Of a stretch of DNA of 64,000 nucleotides, positions 7,901 to 15,330 are shown in pieces. The translations under genes were made by a program, and so were the position numbers. Each line of letters starts with the position of its first letter. The first letter of the stretch is position 1. The DNA comes from Palsa-504 sp963739135 (GTDB lineage Bacteria > Actinomycetota > Actinomycetes > Streptosporangiales > Streptosporangiaceae), in contig CAVTZG010000021.1 in assembly GCA_963739135.1 (NCBI GenBank), positions 744,001-808,000 of the forward strand, in the 5' to 3' direction. The notes below the pieces were generated by a model that was not told where the DNA came from, did not search any database, and was given only the letters and a program-made list of their open reading frames with translations.

Positions 7901-9277
7901 TTACGCCAGAATGCGAGCACAGCCACCGGTCTCGGCTGACCACCCTGTCCAGCCGCTCGTAGAAGTCGGCGGCGCGCCGATGCTCGAGCCGGCGGATCTC
8001 CCGGTCCTTCGCGAACGGCGCCCGCCGGTCAGGCTCGGCGTGCTCGGGGTATTTCCGAAACTCCTCATAGTGGCGGGGCCGGCACTCGTTGTCACTCCCC
8101 GTAACTGGATGGTCTTCATCCGCGCGGTGCAGGCGGGCAGCTTCGCCAGGCTGGTATTAGGCAGGGGTCCGCGCGGGGGCCATGCAGCGAGGACGCCGAA
8201 TGCACGGCCAAGGTCAGCGGGCCGGACCGCGCGGCCGGGGCGGAGATGGCCCGCGTGCTGGCCGCGGGCCGCGATGATCAGGGCCGGGCTGTCCGGGTGA
8301 GGGTGGCTGGCGGCCGGGATCGGCCGGGGGGAAGGACAGTGCGGCAAGCTGGGCGGCGGGATACGGCCGTGAGGGGTGCGGGCGGCGCGGTCGTACGCGT
8401 CGGCGGCCTGGCGCAGGATGCGGCTGCCGAGCATGGCGGCGGCCACGTGCAGCGTGTCGGAGGTGGCCCAGGCGGCGTCGGCTTCGGCAGCCGGGTTCGT
8501 CCAGGCCAGGTGACGGATCTGCGCGGCGGCGCCGGCCGCCGCCCGGCTGGCGTGGTCCCAGACCGCGTTCCGCTCCGCGGCGGTCAGCCGGCCGGGGCTG
8601 GGCGCGGCCCGGTGCGCAGTCCACCGCTGCCGCAGCTTGGGCCAGGTCAGGTCCGTGGCGAGTTTCCCGCCGCCGTACCACACCGGCCCGCCGTCCTTGG
8701 CGGTGTCGCCGGGCAACGCGACCGCGTACCCGGTGACCTGGCCGGGATTGGTAACGCTGAACCGCTTGCGCACCAGCACCCCGGCCGCATCGAGGCGGGC
8801 GAAGAACTCGTCCCGGCTGCCCGCCGATGCGGCGGCGGTGGTGACCTGCCGCCGCAGCGTGACCCTGGGGGCCTCCTCCAGGCCGCGGCGGGCCGCCTTT
8901 CCCGATTCGGCGCGGGACGGCCGGCGTGCCGCAGTGCGGTCGGCCGGGGCGGTGGAGCGCAGCCCGTAGCGCTGCTCGGCGGCCAGGCACGCGGCGCGGA
9001 CCTTGTACCGTTCCCCGGACAAGCCCGGTTTGCCGCCGTCCTGCCGGGCCAGCATGGCAACGATGTGGATGTGGTCCTCGCCGTGCCGGACCGCGATCCA
9101 GCGCACGGCCTCATCGTCCTGCCCGGACGGGGACAGCCCGGTACGGTGCAGCACCTCGTGCACGATGCCGGCCCACTCATCGTCGGACAGCATCCGGTCC
9201 TCAGGAGCGGCCCGCATCGAGCAGTGCCACACCGGCCGCTGGTAGCCCCGGCCTCCCAGGGCGGCCTGAGGCTGCAA
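7901..9277 (-). pseudogene. Relaxase/mobilisation protein remnant
   Basis: The first ~330 codons match the nuclease part of actinomycete relaxases: RPVWHCSMRAAPEDRMLSDD, the paired-His metal site HGEDHIHIVAMLARQDGGKP, and the downstream R/K-rich linker. The reading frame continues upstream of 9277 without a start (GDFTTLARLF is readable at about 9290-9320), so the N-terminus with the catalytic Tyr region is missing. After about residue 330 the protein becomes proline-rich and unlike the family, which points to a frameshift. It is a relic of a mobilisable plasmid or conjugative element. Confidence 0.65.
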
Positions 9278-9309
9278 GAACAGCCTGGCCAGCGTAGTGA
9301 AGTCGCCCC

Positions 9310-9405
9310 GGCGGCCGCCAGCAGCCGCCGACGGGCCTGGACGCGCTTTCTCGCCGCCCGTTCAGCGGTCCTCCTGTAGTCGTCCGTGACCGCGGCAGCG
9401 GTCAC
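9310..9405 (-). pseudogene. Short N-terminal reading frame behind a BlaI-type box, DUF929-like
   Basis: From a GTG at 9405 the frame reads VTAAAVTDDYRRTAERAARK then RVQARRRLLAAAGA before meeting the relaxase remnant. The stretch AERAARKRVQARRRLLAA closely resembles AEQAARKRAEARRRLLAA in the DUF929 protein at 48 kb, just ahead of its membrane helix. The BlaI-type site 9409-9425 ends 4 bases before the GTG, as in the ECF sigma gene at 54.3 kb. Probably the first codons of a second, truncated DUF929-type gene. Confidence 0.35.
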
Positions 9406-9408
9406 AAC

Positions 9409-9425
9409 TACTAAGACGGATAGTA
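9409..9425. promoter_or_regulatory. BlaI-type box
   Basis: TACTAAGACGGATAGTA fits the shared pattern TACTANNACGNNTAGNN and matches the symmetric site at 50642 in 14 of 17 positions. It lies directly before the GTG at 9405 on the minus strand and about 220 bases before the FAD oxidoreductase on the plus strand. Confidence 0.55.
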
Positions 9426-9506
9426 AATGACGTAAGTTCGACGGAATCGGGTCGGCCGGGTGCGACGTACGTCACATCGCTGACGAGGACAGACCGCCGC
9501 CATCGA

Positions 9507-9618
9507 GTGGGTGGGCCCGACCACGACGGGTACTGGTGGGTGGGCCTGGCCACGACGGGTACTGGTGGGTGGGCCTGGCCACGACGGGTACTGGTGGGTG
9601 GTTCCGGCCACGACGGGT
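9507..9618. repeat. 29-bp tandem repeat, four copies
   Basis: The core CCACGACGGG occurs at 9521, 9550, 9579 and 9608, exactly 29 bases apart; the middle units are identical (core plus TACTGGTGGGTGGGCCTGG). The array lies immediately upstream of the FAD oxidoreductase. Direct adjacency of units, with no spacers, rules out CRISPR. It is a minisatellite of unknown effect on the promoter. Confidence 0.85.
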
Positions 9619-9642
9619 AGAAGGACCACCGGGAGGGGATAA

Positions 9643-10884
9643 ATGCCACCGCACAGCGAACCGCCCGTGGTCATCGTAGGTGCCGGGGTCGCGGGCCTGG
9701 CCTGCGCTCGGGACCTCATAGGCGCCGGGCTGCCGGTCCAGGTCCTGGAGGCCGCGGACGGCGTCGGCGGCCGGATGCGGACCGACCGGCGGGACGGCTT
9801 CCTGCTGGACCGCGGCTTCCAGGTGTTCAATACGTCCTATCCGCAGGTCAAGCGCCGGATCGATCTGTACGCCCTGCAACTGCGCCCGTTCACTCCCGGA
9901 GTACTGCTGCAGGCCGAGGACCGGCGGCTGCGGTTCGCGGACCCGACCCGGCGGCTGAACGGGGCCACCGACCTGCTGCGCGGGCGGCTGGCCAGCCCGG
10001 CCGACGCGCTGGCGCTGGCCCGGCTGAGCGCCACCGACATGCTGCTGCCGGTCGCGCTGATCAAGCGGCAGCCGGACCGGACCACGTTCGCGGCGCTGTG
10101 CGAGGCCGGTATCTCGCCCGCGCTGTGCGAGTTGCTGTTCCGGCCGTTCCTGTCCGGGGTCTTCCTGGAGGACGAGCTGGAGACCTCCGGCCGGTTCTTC
10201 CACCTGGTCTGGCGGAGCATGCTGCGGGGCACGCTGTGCCTGCCGCGGCACGGCATCCAGGCTGTTCCCGAGCAGCTCGCGGCCAGGCTGCCTACCGGGA
10301 CCGTGCGGCTGGAGACCCTGGTGAGCACGTTGACCAGCGACGGCGTGGCGTTGGCCGACGGCGCCGAGATAGCGGCCCGGGCGGTGGTCGTGGCCACCGG
10401 CCCGGCGGCAGCAGCCCGGCTACTGCCCGGCCTCAGCGTCCCGGCCACCCGGACGGTCACCACCTTCTACCACGCGGCGGCGACGTCGCCGCTGGACGAG
10501 CCGACTCTGCTGGTGGACACCGAGCGGAAGATCCTCAACACCGTGGTGCTGTCCGAGGTCGCCCGGGCCTACGCGCCGGACGGGCGGGCGCTGATCTCCA
10601 GCTCGGTGCTGGGTGACGCCAGCGGCCGGGAACCCGAGGTGCGGGTCCGGCTCGGCGAGCTGTACGGCACCGATCCGTCCGGCTGGGAGCACCTGGCCAG
10701 CTACCCGGTGCCAGGCGCGCTGCCCGCCATGCCGGCGCCGCACCTGCTCAGCCAAGGCACCTGGATCGGCTCGGACCGTTACGTCTGTGGCGATCACCGG
10801 GCCACCGGGTCGGTGCAGGGCGCGATGGCGTCCGGCGCCCGGGCCGCCCGCGAGCTGCTGGCCGCGGCGGGCCGCGATTCCTAG
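9643..10884 (+). CDS. FAD-dependent oxidoreductase, amine-oxidase/phytoene-desaturase fold
   Basis: 413 residues. The N-terminal dinucleotide fold is VVIVGAGVAGLACARDLIGA, ending with the ribose-binding Glu in QVLEAADGVGGRMRTDRRDG. The C-terminal FAD motif is RYVCGDHRATGSVQGAMASG. These are the hallmarks of the flavin amine oxidase / protoporphyrinogen oxidase / carotenoid desaturase superfamily, in a short soluble version common in actinomycetes. It is a single gene downstream of the 29-bp repeat array; AGGACCACCGGGAGGGG lies before the ATG. Substrate unknown. Confidence 0.85.
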   Translation: MPPHSEPPVVIVGAGVAGLACARDLIGAGLPVQVLEAADGVGGRMRTDRRDGFLLDRGFQVFNTSYPQVKRRIDLYALQLRPFTPGVLLQAEDRRLRFADPTRRLNGATDLLRGRLASPADALALARLSATDMLLPVALIKRQPDRTTFAALCEAGISPALCELLFRPFLSGVFLEDELETSGRFFHLVWRSMLRGTLCLPRHGIQAVPEQLAARLPTGTVRLETLVSTLTSDGVALADGAEIAARAVVVATGPAAAARLLPGLSVPATRTVTTFYHAAATSPLDEPTLLVDTERKILNTVVLSEVARAYAPDGRALISSSVLGDASGREPEVRVRLGELYGTDPSGWEHLASYPVPGALPAMPAPHLLSQGTWIGSDRYVCGDHRATGSVQGAMASGARAARELLAAAGRDS

Positions 10885-11162
10885 CTAGGCGTGCGGAACG
10901 CGGCCGAGGGCGAGAGCTAGCAGGGCAGGGGCCAGGGCCAGCAGCGCTGGGAGCCGGTCGGCTCGTAACGCCAGGCTCGGCCGTCCCGCTCCCACCGTAG
11001 CCAGCCCTTGCGGTGCAGGTTCTCCATCACGGTCATCACCGTGGTGTAGGCCAGCGGGCGGTCCCGGTTGAGGTCATCCACCACCTCGCGGACCAGGGCG
11101 GGGCGGCTCCACGCCCACAGCCGGTCCATGATCTCGGCTTCCAGCTCGCCGAACTGCCGCAT
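10885..11162 (-). pseudogene. Internally deleted blaI-M56 locus: blaI N-terminus joined to the M56 3' end
   Basis: From the ATG at 11162 (GGGAG five bases upstream) the first ~67 codons are a BlaI/MecI winged helix (RQFGELEAEIMDRLWAWSRP, TTVMTVMENLHRKGWLRWER, AWRYEPTGS), nearly identical to the BlaI at 54 kb. At EPTGS the homology stops. The next ~66 bases in another frame read ALLALAPALLALALGRVPHA followed by TAG, matching the end of the M56 peptidase at 52.8 kb (LLALTPAVLALALGKLPGA). The C-terminal half of blaI and nearly all of the peptidase gene are therefore deleted. The frame used by blaI ends at 10917 as QRCWPWPLPC. Without its dimerisation part the product is unlikely to repress. Confidence 0.8.
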
Positions 11163-11183
11163 CATCGCTCCCGGGCCCACGCC

Positions 11184-11200
11184 TACTATCACGCTTAGGA
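11184..11200. promoter_or_regulatory. BlaI-type box before the truncated blaI
   Basis: TACTATCACGCTTAGGA, 22 bases upstream of the truncated blaI ATG. The upstream DNA down to CGGTTCAGGCGCC lines up without gaps with the region before blaI at 54.17 kb, showing that the two promoters are homologous. Confidence 0.6.
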
Positions 11201-11212
11201 TAGCCCCGCGGT

Positions 11213-12322
11213 TCAGGCGCCGTGGGCGGCCAGGGTAAAACGCCGGTCCGGGGCGGCGGCACCGCAGGCCAGGTCGGCGGCGAACTCGCCGGTCAGCGGG
11301 GCGAACTTGGCGCCGTGGCCCGAGCACGCCGAGCAGATGACGAACGGCCCCCGCCGGTCCAGGATGAAGTCCTCGTTGGCGGTCGAGGTGTACAGGCAGG
11401 TCACCTCGCCGACCGGATCCGGGTCGAGGCCGCCAAGCCGACGGCGGGCGAAGGCGCGGATCCGTTCCCGGGCGGCCGGATTGACGATCCCGTCGCGGCC
11501 GTCCGCCGTGGTGACGGTGCCCCGCCCGTGCTCAGCCACCTTGATCGCGCCGGGTACCTGGCCGTCGCGCCCAGCCGGCAGCCCGTACGCGGCCACCTGG
11601 TCGTGGTAGATGAAGACCGGCCAGGCCCGCGCGGGATCCAGGGGCGCGAACTGGAAGGCCTGCAGCTGGGTCACGACCAACGGAGGCAGGCGGACCTGCC
11701 CGCCGAGCAGCGGTGGCAGCCAGGGGCCGGCGGCCACGATGACCGCGGGCGCCTGCCACGACCGGTCCGCCGTGTGCACCACGGCTCCCCCGTCCGAGGC
11801 CGTCACGCGCAGCACCGGCGAGTCGTAGCAGATCTCGGCACCTCGCGCAGCGGCGATCCCCCGCATCGCCGCCATCGCACGTTCCGCGTCGATCACCCCG
11901 GCGTCTGGGTGGAACAGGACCGGGTCGCTCCCGAACGCCAGCTGCGGCCAACGCTCGGCAGCCGCCCCGGCCGCCATCAGCTCTGCGGGCACCCCAGAGG
12001 CGGTCAGGATCTCGTGCATCGCCACCGGCTCGCAGGCCGGGCCGAAGTCCAGCCCGCCGGTGGTCAGCACCACCTCCTCCCCCGCCTCGTCGGCGAACTG
12101 CCGCCACAGCCGCTCCGCCTGGCCGGTCAGCCGGACGTAGAGCGGGTCGGGGTAGGCCCGCCGGAAGATCCGGGCGCTGCCGTGCGAGCTGCCGCGCCGG
12201 TGCCCAGGCTGGAAGGCTTCCAGGACCGCCACCGAACGGCCGCGGCGGGCCAGCGCCCACGCCGCCGCCGACCCGGCCAGCCCGGCTCCGATGACGACCA
12301 CATCCACCCGGGCAGCGCTCAT
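11213..12322 (-). CDS. Monomeric sarcosine oxidase / N-methyltryptophan oxidase family flavoenzyme
   Basis: 369 residues. The N-terminal FAD motif is DVVVIGAGLAGSAAAWALAR; then HGSARIFRRAYPDPLYVRLT, typical of the SoxA/SolA family. Near the C-terminus the segment EVTCLYTSTANEDFILDRR followed by CSGHGAKFAP aligns with the region holding the covalent-flavin Cys of monomeric sarcosine oxidase. The Cys is residue 309 here, so a covalent flavin is expected. The family oxidises N-methyl amines to formaldehyde, glycine and hydrogen peroxide; the substrate here is uncertain. Single gene behind a 26-bp repeat array. Confidence 0.85.
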   Translation of the reverse strand: MSAARVDVVVIGAGLAGSAAAWALARRGRSVAVLEAFQPGHRRGSSHGSARIFRRAYPDPLYVRLTGQAERLWRQFADEAGEEVVLTTGGLDFGPACEPVAMHEILTASGVPAELMAAGAAAERWPQLAFGSDPVLFHPDAGVIDAERAMAAMRGIAAARGAEICYDSPVLRVTASDGGAVVHTADRSWQAPAVIVAAGPWLPPLLGGQVRLPPLVVTQLQAFQFAPLDPARAWPVFIYHDQVAAYGLPAGRDGQVPGAIKVAEHGRGTVTTADGRDGIVNPAARERIRAFARRRLGGLDPDPVGEVTCLYTSTANEDFILDRRGPFVICSACSGHGAKFAPLTGEFAADLACGAAAPDRRFTLAAHGA

Positions 12323-12336
12323 GGCTCCACGGTAGT

Positions 12337-12432
12337 CAGTCCGGCCCCAGGCCCTGCGTGATCAGTCCGGCCCCAGGCCCTGCGTGATCAGTCCGGCCCC
12401 AGGGCCCTGCGTGATCAGTCCGGCCCATGGTC
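12337..12432. repeat. 26-bp tandem repeat, three and a half copies
   Basis: CAGTCCGGCCCCAGGCCCTG plus CGTGAT starts at 12337, 12363 and 12389 (the third has one extra G), with a diverged partial unit at 12416. The array fills the gap upstream of the sarcosine-oxidase-like gene. Each unit has a GGCC-rich core able to pair with itself. No spacers are present. Confidence 0.8.
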
Positions 12433-12442
12433 CGTGCGGCAG

Positions 12443-13048
12443 TCAGTCCGGCCAGCCGGGGTTCCGGCCCAGCAAGCAAAGAATCCGGTTCAGAGCCCCG
12501 GCGTCGCCCGCTGCCGGGATCGCGGGGGCGAACGGGACCAGGCCCCGGGTCCGCAGTTCCCCGTCCGGCACGGCCTGGGCCACCGGGAGCGCCGCGGCCA
12601 GCAGGCCGGGCTCGGGCTGGTAGAGCAGGCCGAGTGAGCGCGCGACGTCCCACCCGTGCACCACGTAGTCGACGAGGTGGAAGCTGATCGCCTGGGCCGC
12701 CGGGAACTGCGGGATCACGCTGAACTCGGCCAGCTCGAACTCCCGGTCCAGCACGCCGTCGGCCCCGAACGCCTCGATGACCCGCTCGGCGGCCGCCATG
12801 TACTCCTGGACCGGGTCCCCCGTCCTGACCTGCGGCTGCCAGCGGGCCGGGTCGGCACCGTCCCCGGCGGCCGCAGCCGCGAAGCCGTCATGCTGCGCGG
12901 TCATATGCACCAGCAGTTCGCCCAGCGTCCACTGGTCGCACGGCGTGGGCCGAGCCAGGTCCGCCGGACCGACCCGGGCCACCAGGCTGACCGTGCCCCG
13001 GACCGCCTGAGCGTCCAGGTCCAGGATGTCGTTGCCGGCCACGTTCAT
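12443..13048 (-). CDS. TIGR03086-type metal-binding protein, DinB/maleylpyruvate isomerase fold
   Basis: About 201 residues. The mycothiol-dependent maleylpyruvate isomerase N-terminal pattern is visible: LARPTPCDQWTLGELLVHMT and, later, FHLVDYVVHGWDVARSLG. The conserved His residues (VHMTAQH and VVHGWD) would bind a divalent metal in the DinB four-helix bundle. ATG 13048 is preceded by GAGGAGG; an upstream in-frame ATG at 13060 is less likely. It is divergent from the marR gene across a palindromic operator, so it is probably the MarR target. Confidence 0.8.
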   Translation of the reverse strand: MNVAGNDILDLDAQAVRGTVSLVARVGPADLARPTPCDQWTLGELLVHMTAQHDGFAAAAAGDGADPARWQPQVRTGDPVQEYMAAAERVIEAFGADGVLDREFELAEFSVIPQFPAAQAISFHLVDYVVHGWDVARSLGLLYQPEPGLLAAALPVAQAVPDGELRTRGLVPFAPAIPAAGDAGALNRILCLLGRNPGWPD

Positions 13049-13057
13049 GCGCCTCCT

Positions 13058-13085
13058 CATATGATAGGTATATTCATATCATATG
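13058..13085. promoter_or_regulatory. Candidate MarR operator in a divergent promoter
   Basis: CATATGAT (13058-13065) and ATCATATG (13078-13085) form a perfect 8-bp inverted repeat with a 12-base spacer, in the AT-rich gap between the DinB-fold gene and marR. MarR proteins typically bind such sites and control the divergent neighbour together with themselves. Confidence 0.6.
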
Positions 13086-13128
13086 TCAGAGCATATTATT
13101 GCGCAATCCTGTTATCCTGCCGGGCACG

Positions 13129-13575
13129 ATGACTACCACTCCGGACGACCGCCGCGACCTGGCGGCCATGGCGGTGCCGCTGGCCAGGGCGCTGGTGGCG
13201 GCCGAGGAGCCGATCTTGCGCGCGCACGAGATCAGCATGTGGGGGTACGTCGTGCTCACCACGCTGGCCGAACAGCCGGTGCGGACCCAGGCAGCACTGG
13301 CGCAGGCCATCGGGGCGGACAAGAGCCGCATCATCAGCGACCTGGACGAGTTGCAGCAGCGCGGGCTGATCGAGCGCCAGCCGGATGCCGACGACCGGCG
13401 CGTGCACCTGCTCTCGCTGACCCCGGAGGGCAGCCGGGTCAGGCAATCCATTCAGGCCGCCATCCGCCGCCGCGAGGAGCATGTCCTGGCCGTGCTGCCG
13501 CCCGACGACCGGGAGGCATTCCTGCGCTCGCTCCAGGCCCTGTCCGAGCTCTCGCCGGAAGCCATGAGAGGCTAA
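13129..13575 (+). CDS. MarR family transcriptional regulator
   Basis: About 148 residues from the ATG at 13129. The winged helix is clear: MWGYVVLTTLAEQPVRTQAA, then LAQAIGADKSRIISDLDELQ, QRGLIERQPDADDRRVHLLS and LTPEGSR. MarR proteins are small-ligand or oxidant-responsive dimeric repressors. The palindrome 13058-13085 lies between it and the divergent DinB-fold gene. An in-frame TTG at 13099 could extend the protein by ten residues but has no support. Confidence 0.9.
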   Translation: MTTTPDDRRDLAAMAVPLARALVAAEEPILRAHEISMWGYVVLTTLAEQPVRTQAALAQAIGADKSRIISDLDELQQRGLIERQPDADDRRVHLLSLTPEGSRVRQSIQAAIRRREEHVLAVLPPDDREAFLRSLQALSELSPEAMRG

Positions 13576-13610
13576 GCACGCCCCTCAGCCCCGGCCCGAA
13601 GGTAGCCCCT

Positions 13611-14483
13611 GTGAAGCTCGGCCTGCAGATCCCCGATTTCACCACCCCCGACGGCCCGGCCCGGCTGGGCGCCGACCTGGGTACCGTGGCCCGCACCGCA
13701 GACGAGGCGGGCTTCGAGTTCATCGCGGTCATGGACCACTTCTTCCAGATCCGCGCGGTCGGCCCGGCCGAGCACGAGATGCTCGAGGCCTACACCACGC
13801 TGGGCTACCTGGCCGCGTGCACGTCCCGGACCAAGCTCCTCACCCTGGTCACCGGGGCCGTCTACCGGTACCCGGGCATCCTGGCCAAGATCATCACCAC
13901 GCTGGACGTGCTGTCCGGCGGGCGGGCCTGGCTGGGCATCGGGGCGGCGTGGAACGAGGAGGAGTCGCGGGGGCTCGGCATCCCGTTCCCGCCGGTCGCC
14001 GAGCGGTTCGAGCGGCTCGAGGAGACCCTGCAGATCTGCCTGCAGATGTGGCGCGGCGATGAGAGCCCCTACCACGGCACGCACTACCAGCTGGAGCGGC
14101 CGCTGAACTCGCCGCAGTCGCTGACCAGGCCGCACCCGCCGATCATGATCGGCGGCGGCGGGGAGAAGAAGACACTGCGGCTGGTAGCCAGGTACGCCGA
14201 CGCGTGCAACCTGTTCCAGACCCCGGACCTGGCCCGCAAGCTGGACGTGCTGCGCGGGCACTGCGACGCCGAGGGCCGCGACTACGACGAGATCACCAAG
14301 ACCTGCTACTTCCTGTTCGACGTGGGCGAGAGAGGCGAGAAGGCGGCCGAGGTGGTCGACCGGCTGGGCACCCTGGCCGAGCTGGGCTTCCAGGCCGCGA
14401 TCGGCGGGGTGGCCAACGTCTGGCAGGTGACCCCGCTCGAGGTGATCGCGTCGGACGTCATCCCCGCCGTAGCAGGTCTTTAG
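13611..14483 (+). CDS. LLM-class (luciferase-like) F420-dependent oxidoreductase
   Basis: 290 residues from a GTG at 13611 preceded by GAAGG. Family features are VKLGLQIPDFTTPDGPARLG at the N-terminus, FIAVMDHFFQI, TLVTGAVYRYPGILAKIITT, and LDVLSGGRAWLGIGAAWNEE. HPPIMIGGGGEKKTLRLVAR lies in the C-terminal half. Actinobacterial members of this subgroup use coenzyme F420. It starts 36 bases after marR and may be cotranscribed with it; its substrate cannot be read from the sequence. Confidence 0.9.
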   Translation: MKLGLQIPDFTTPDGPARLGADLGTVARTADEAGFEFIAVMDHFFQIRAVGPAEHEMLEAYTTLGYLAACTSRTKLLTLVTGAVYRYPGILAKIITTLDVLSGGRAWLGIGAAWNEEESRGLGIPFPPVAERFERLEETLQICLQMWRGDESPYHGTHYQLERPLNSPQSLTRPHPPIMIGGGGEKKTLRLVARYADACNLFQTPDLARKLDVLRGHCDAEGRDYDEITKTCYFLFDVGERGEKAAEVVDRLGTLAELGFQAAIGGVANVWQVTPLEVIASDVIPAVAGL

Positions 14484-14519
14484 TTAGCCGAACGAAACGT
14501 GGTGCTGGGGGGCGGCAAG

Positions 14520-14636
14520 CTGGGGTCACGCACCGGGGGTGCGCGCGGGGTGCGGCAGCTGAGGTCACGCACCGGGGGTGCGCTCGGGGTGCGGCGGCTG
14601 GGGTCACGCACGGGGGGTGCGCTCGGGGGCGGAAGC
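14520..14636. repeat. 39-bp tandem repeat, three copies
   Basis: GTCACGCAC recurs at 14525, 14564 and 14603, a strict 39-base period; units share the core CTGGGGTCACGCACCGGGGG plus TGCGCTCGGGGTGCGG. The array lies in the convergent gap after the LLM oxidoreductase and runs into the 3' end of the paiB remnant on the other strand. Confidence 0.8.
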
Positions 14637-15312
14637 GCCGTTGACGCGGTCCGCATTGGCGTGCTCGACGGCGATGGCCATGGGGTCGTCGCCGCGGGCG
14701 GCCAGGCCGTCGACGATGCCGGGGATGTCGGTGGCGGGACGGTTCTGGCTCAGCTTGGCCTTGGCCTCGATCCGGGTGATCTGCAGCTCGAGGCCGACGA
14801 TGGCGCGAAGCTGGCCCTCGATGAACTTGCGGGGCGCGTCATCCGGGGACCAGGGCATCCGCTGGCCGGGTGAGGCCAGCCGGGCCGCCTCGTGCTTGGC
14901 CGTCAGGCGCCGCACCACGTCCTCGACCCGAGACCGGGTCGTCGTGCACGATCAGCTGCCCGTATACGTGCGCGGTCAGGTAGTTCCAGGTGGGGACGAC
15001 GCGGCCGTGTTCGGCCTTGGCCGCGTACCAGGATGGGGACACGTAGGAGTCCGGGCCGCGGATGATGGCCAGCGACTCGCCTTGGGCGGGCTTGCGCCAC
15101 TGGTCGTTGTTCCTGGCCACGTGACCGTACAGTGCTCCCCACTGGGCCCCCCATTGGGCGCCGTGCTCGCCCGCCGACGGCACGTAGGCGAACGGCAGCA
15201 TGGTGGCCAGCAGGCCATCCTCGGTCAGCGTGATCAGGTCGGCGGCGCCATGCCTGGCCAGCAGGTCGTGGACGGCCGCGCCGTCTACGGCGAAGTGGGT
15301 GGGTATGTACAT
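14604..15312 (-). pseudogene. PaiB-type FMN-binding negative regulator with a frameshift
   Basis: The N-terminal ~125 codons (YIPTHFAVDGAAVHDLLARH, FAYVPSAGEHGAQWG, GHVARNNDQWRK, VSPSWYAAK, VPTWNYLTAHVYGQLIVHDD) and the C-terminal ~95 codons (RRLTAKHEAARLASPGQRMP, FIEGQLRAIVGLELQITRIE) are both PaiB-like but in different frames. The switch is near 14930-14945. One base too many lies between IVHDDP and VEDVVRRL. This is either a real indel or a sequencing error. It lies 18 bases downstream of hmgA, so it was probably cotranscribed with it. Confidence 0.8.
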
Positions 15313-15330
15313 GGCTCCTCCTTCTCCAGA

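Noticed and set aside
9507..9618. CRISPR array from the 29-bp repeats
   Set aside because: Units are directly adjacent with no unique spacers and no cas genes are present.
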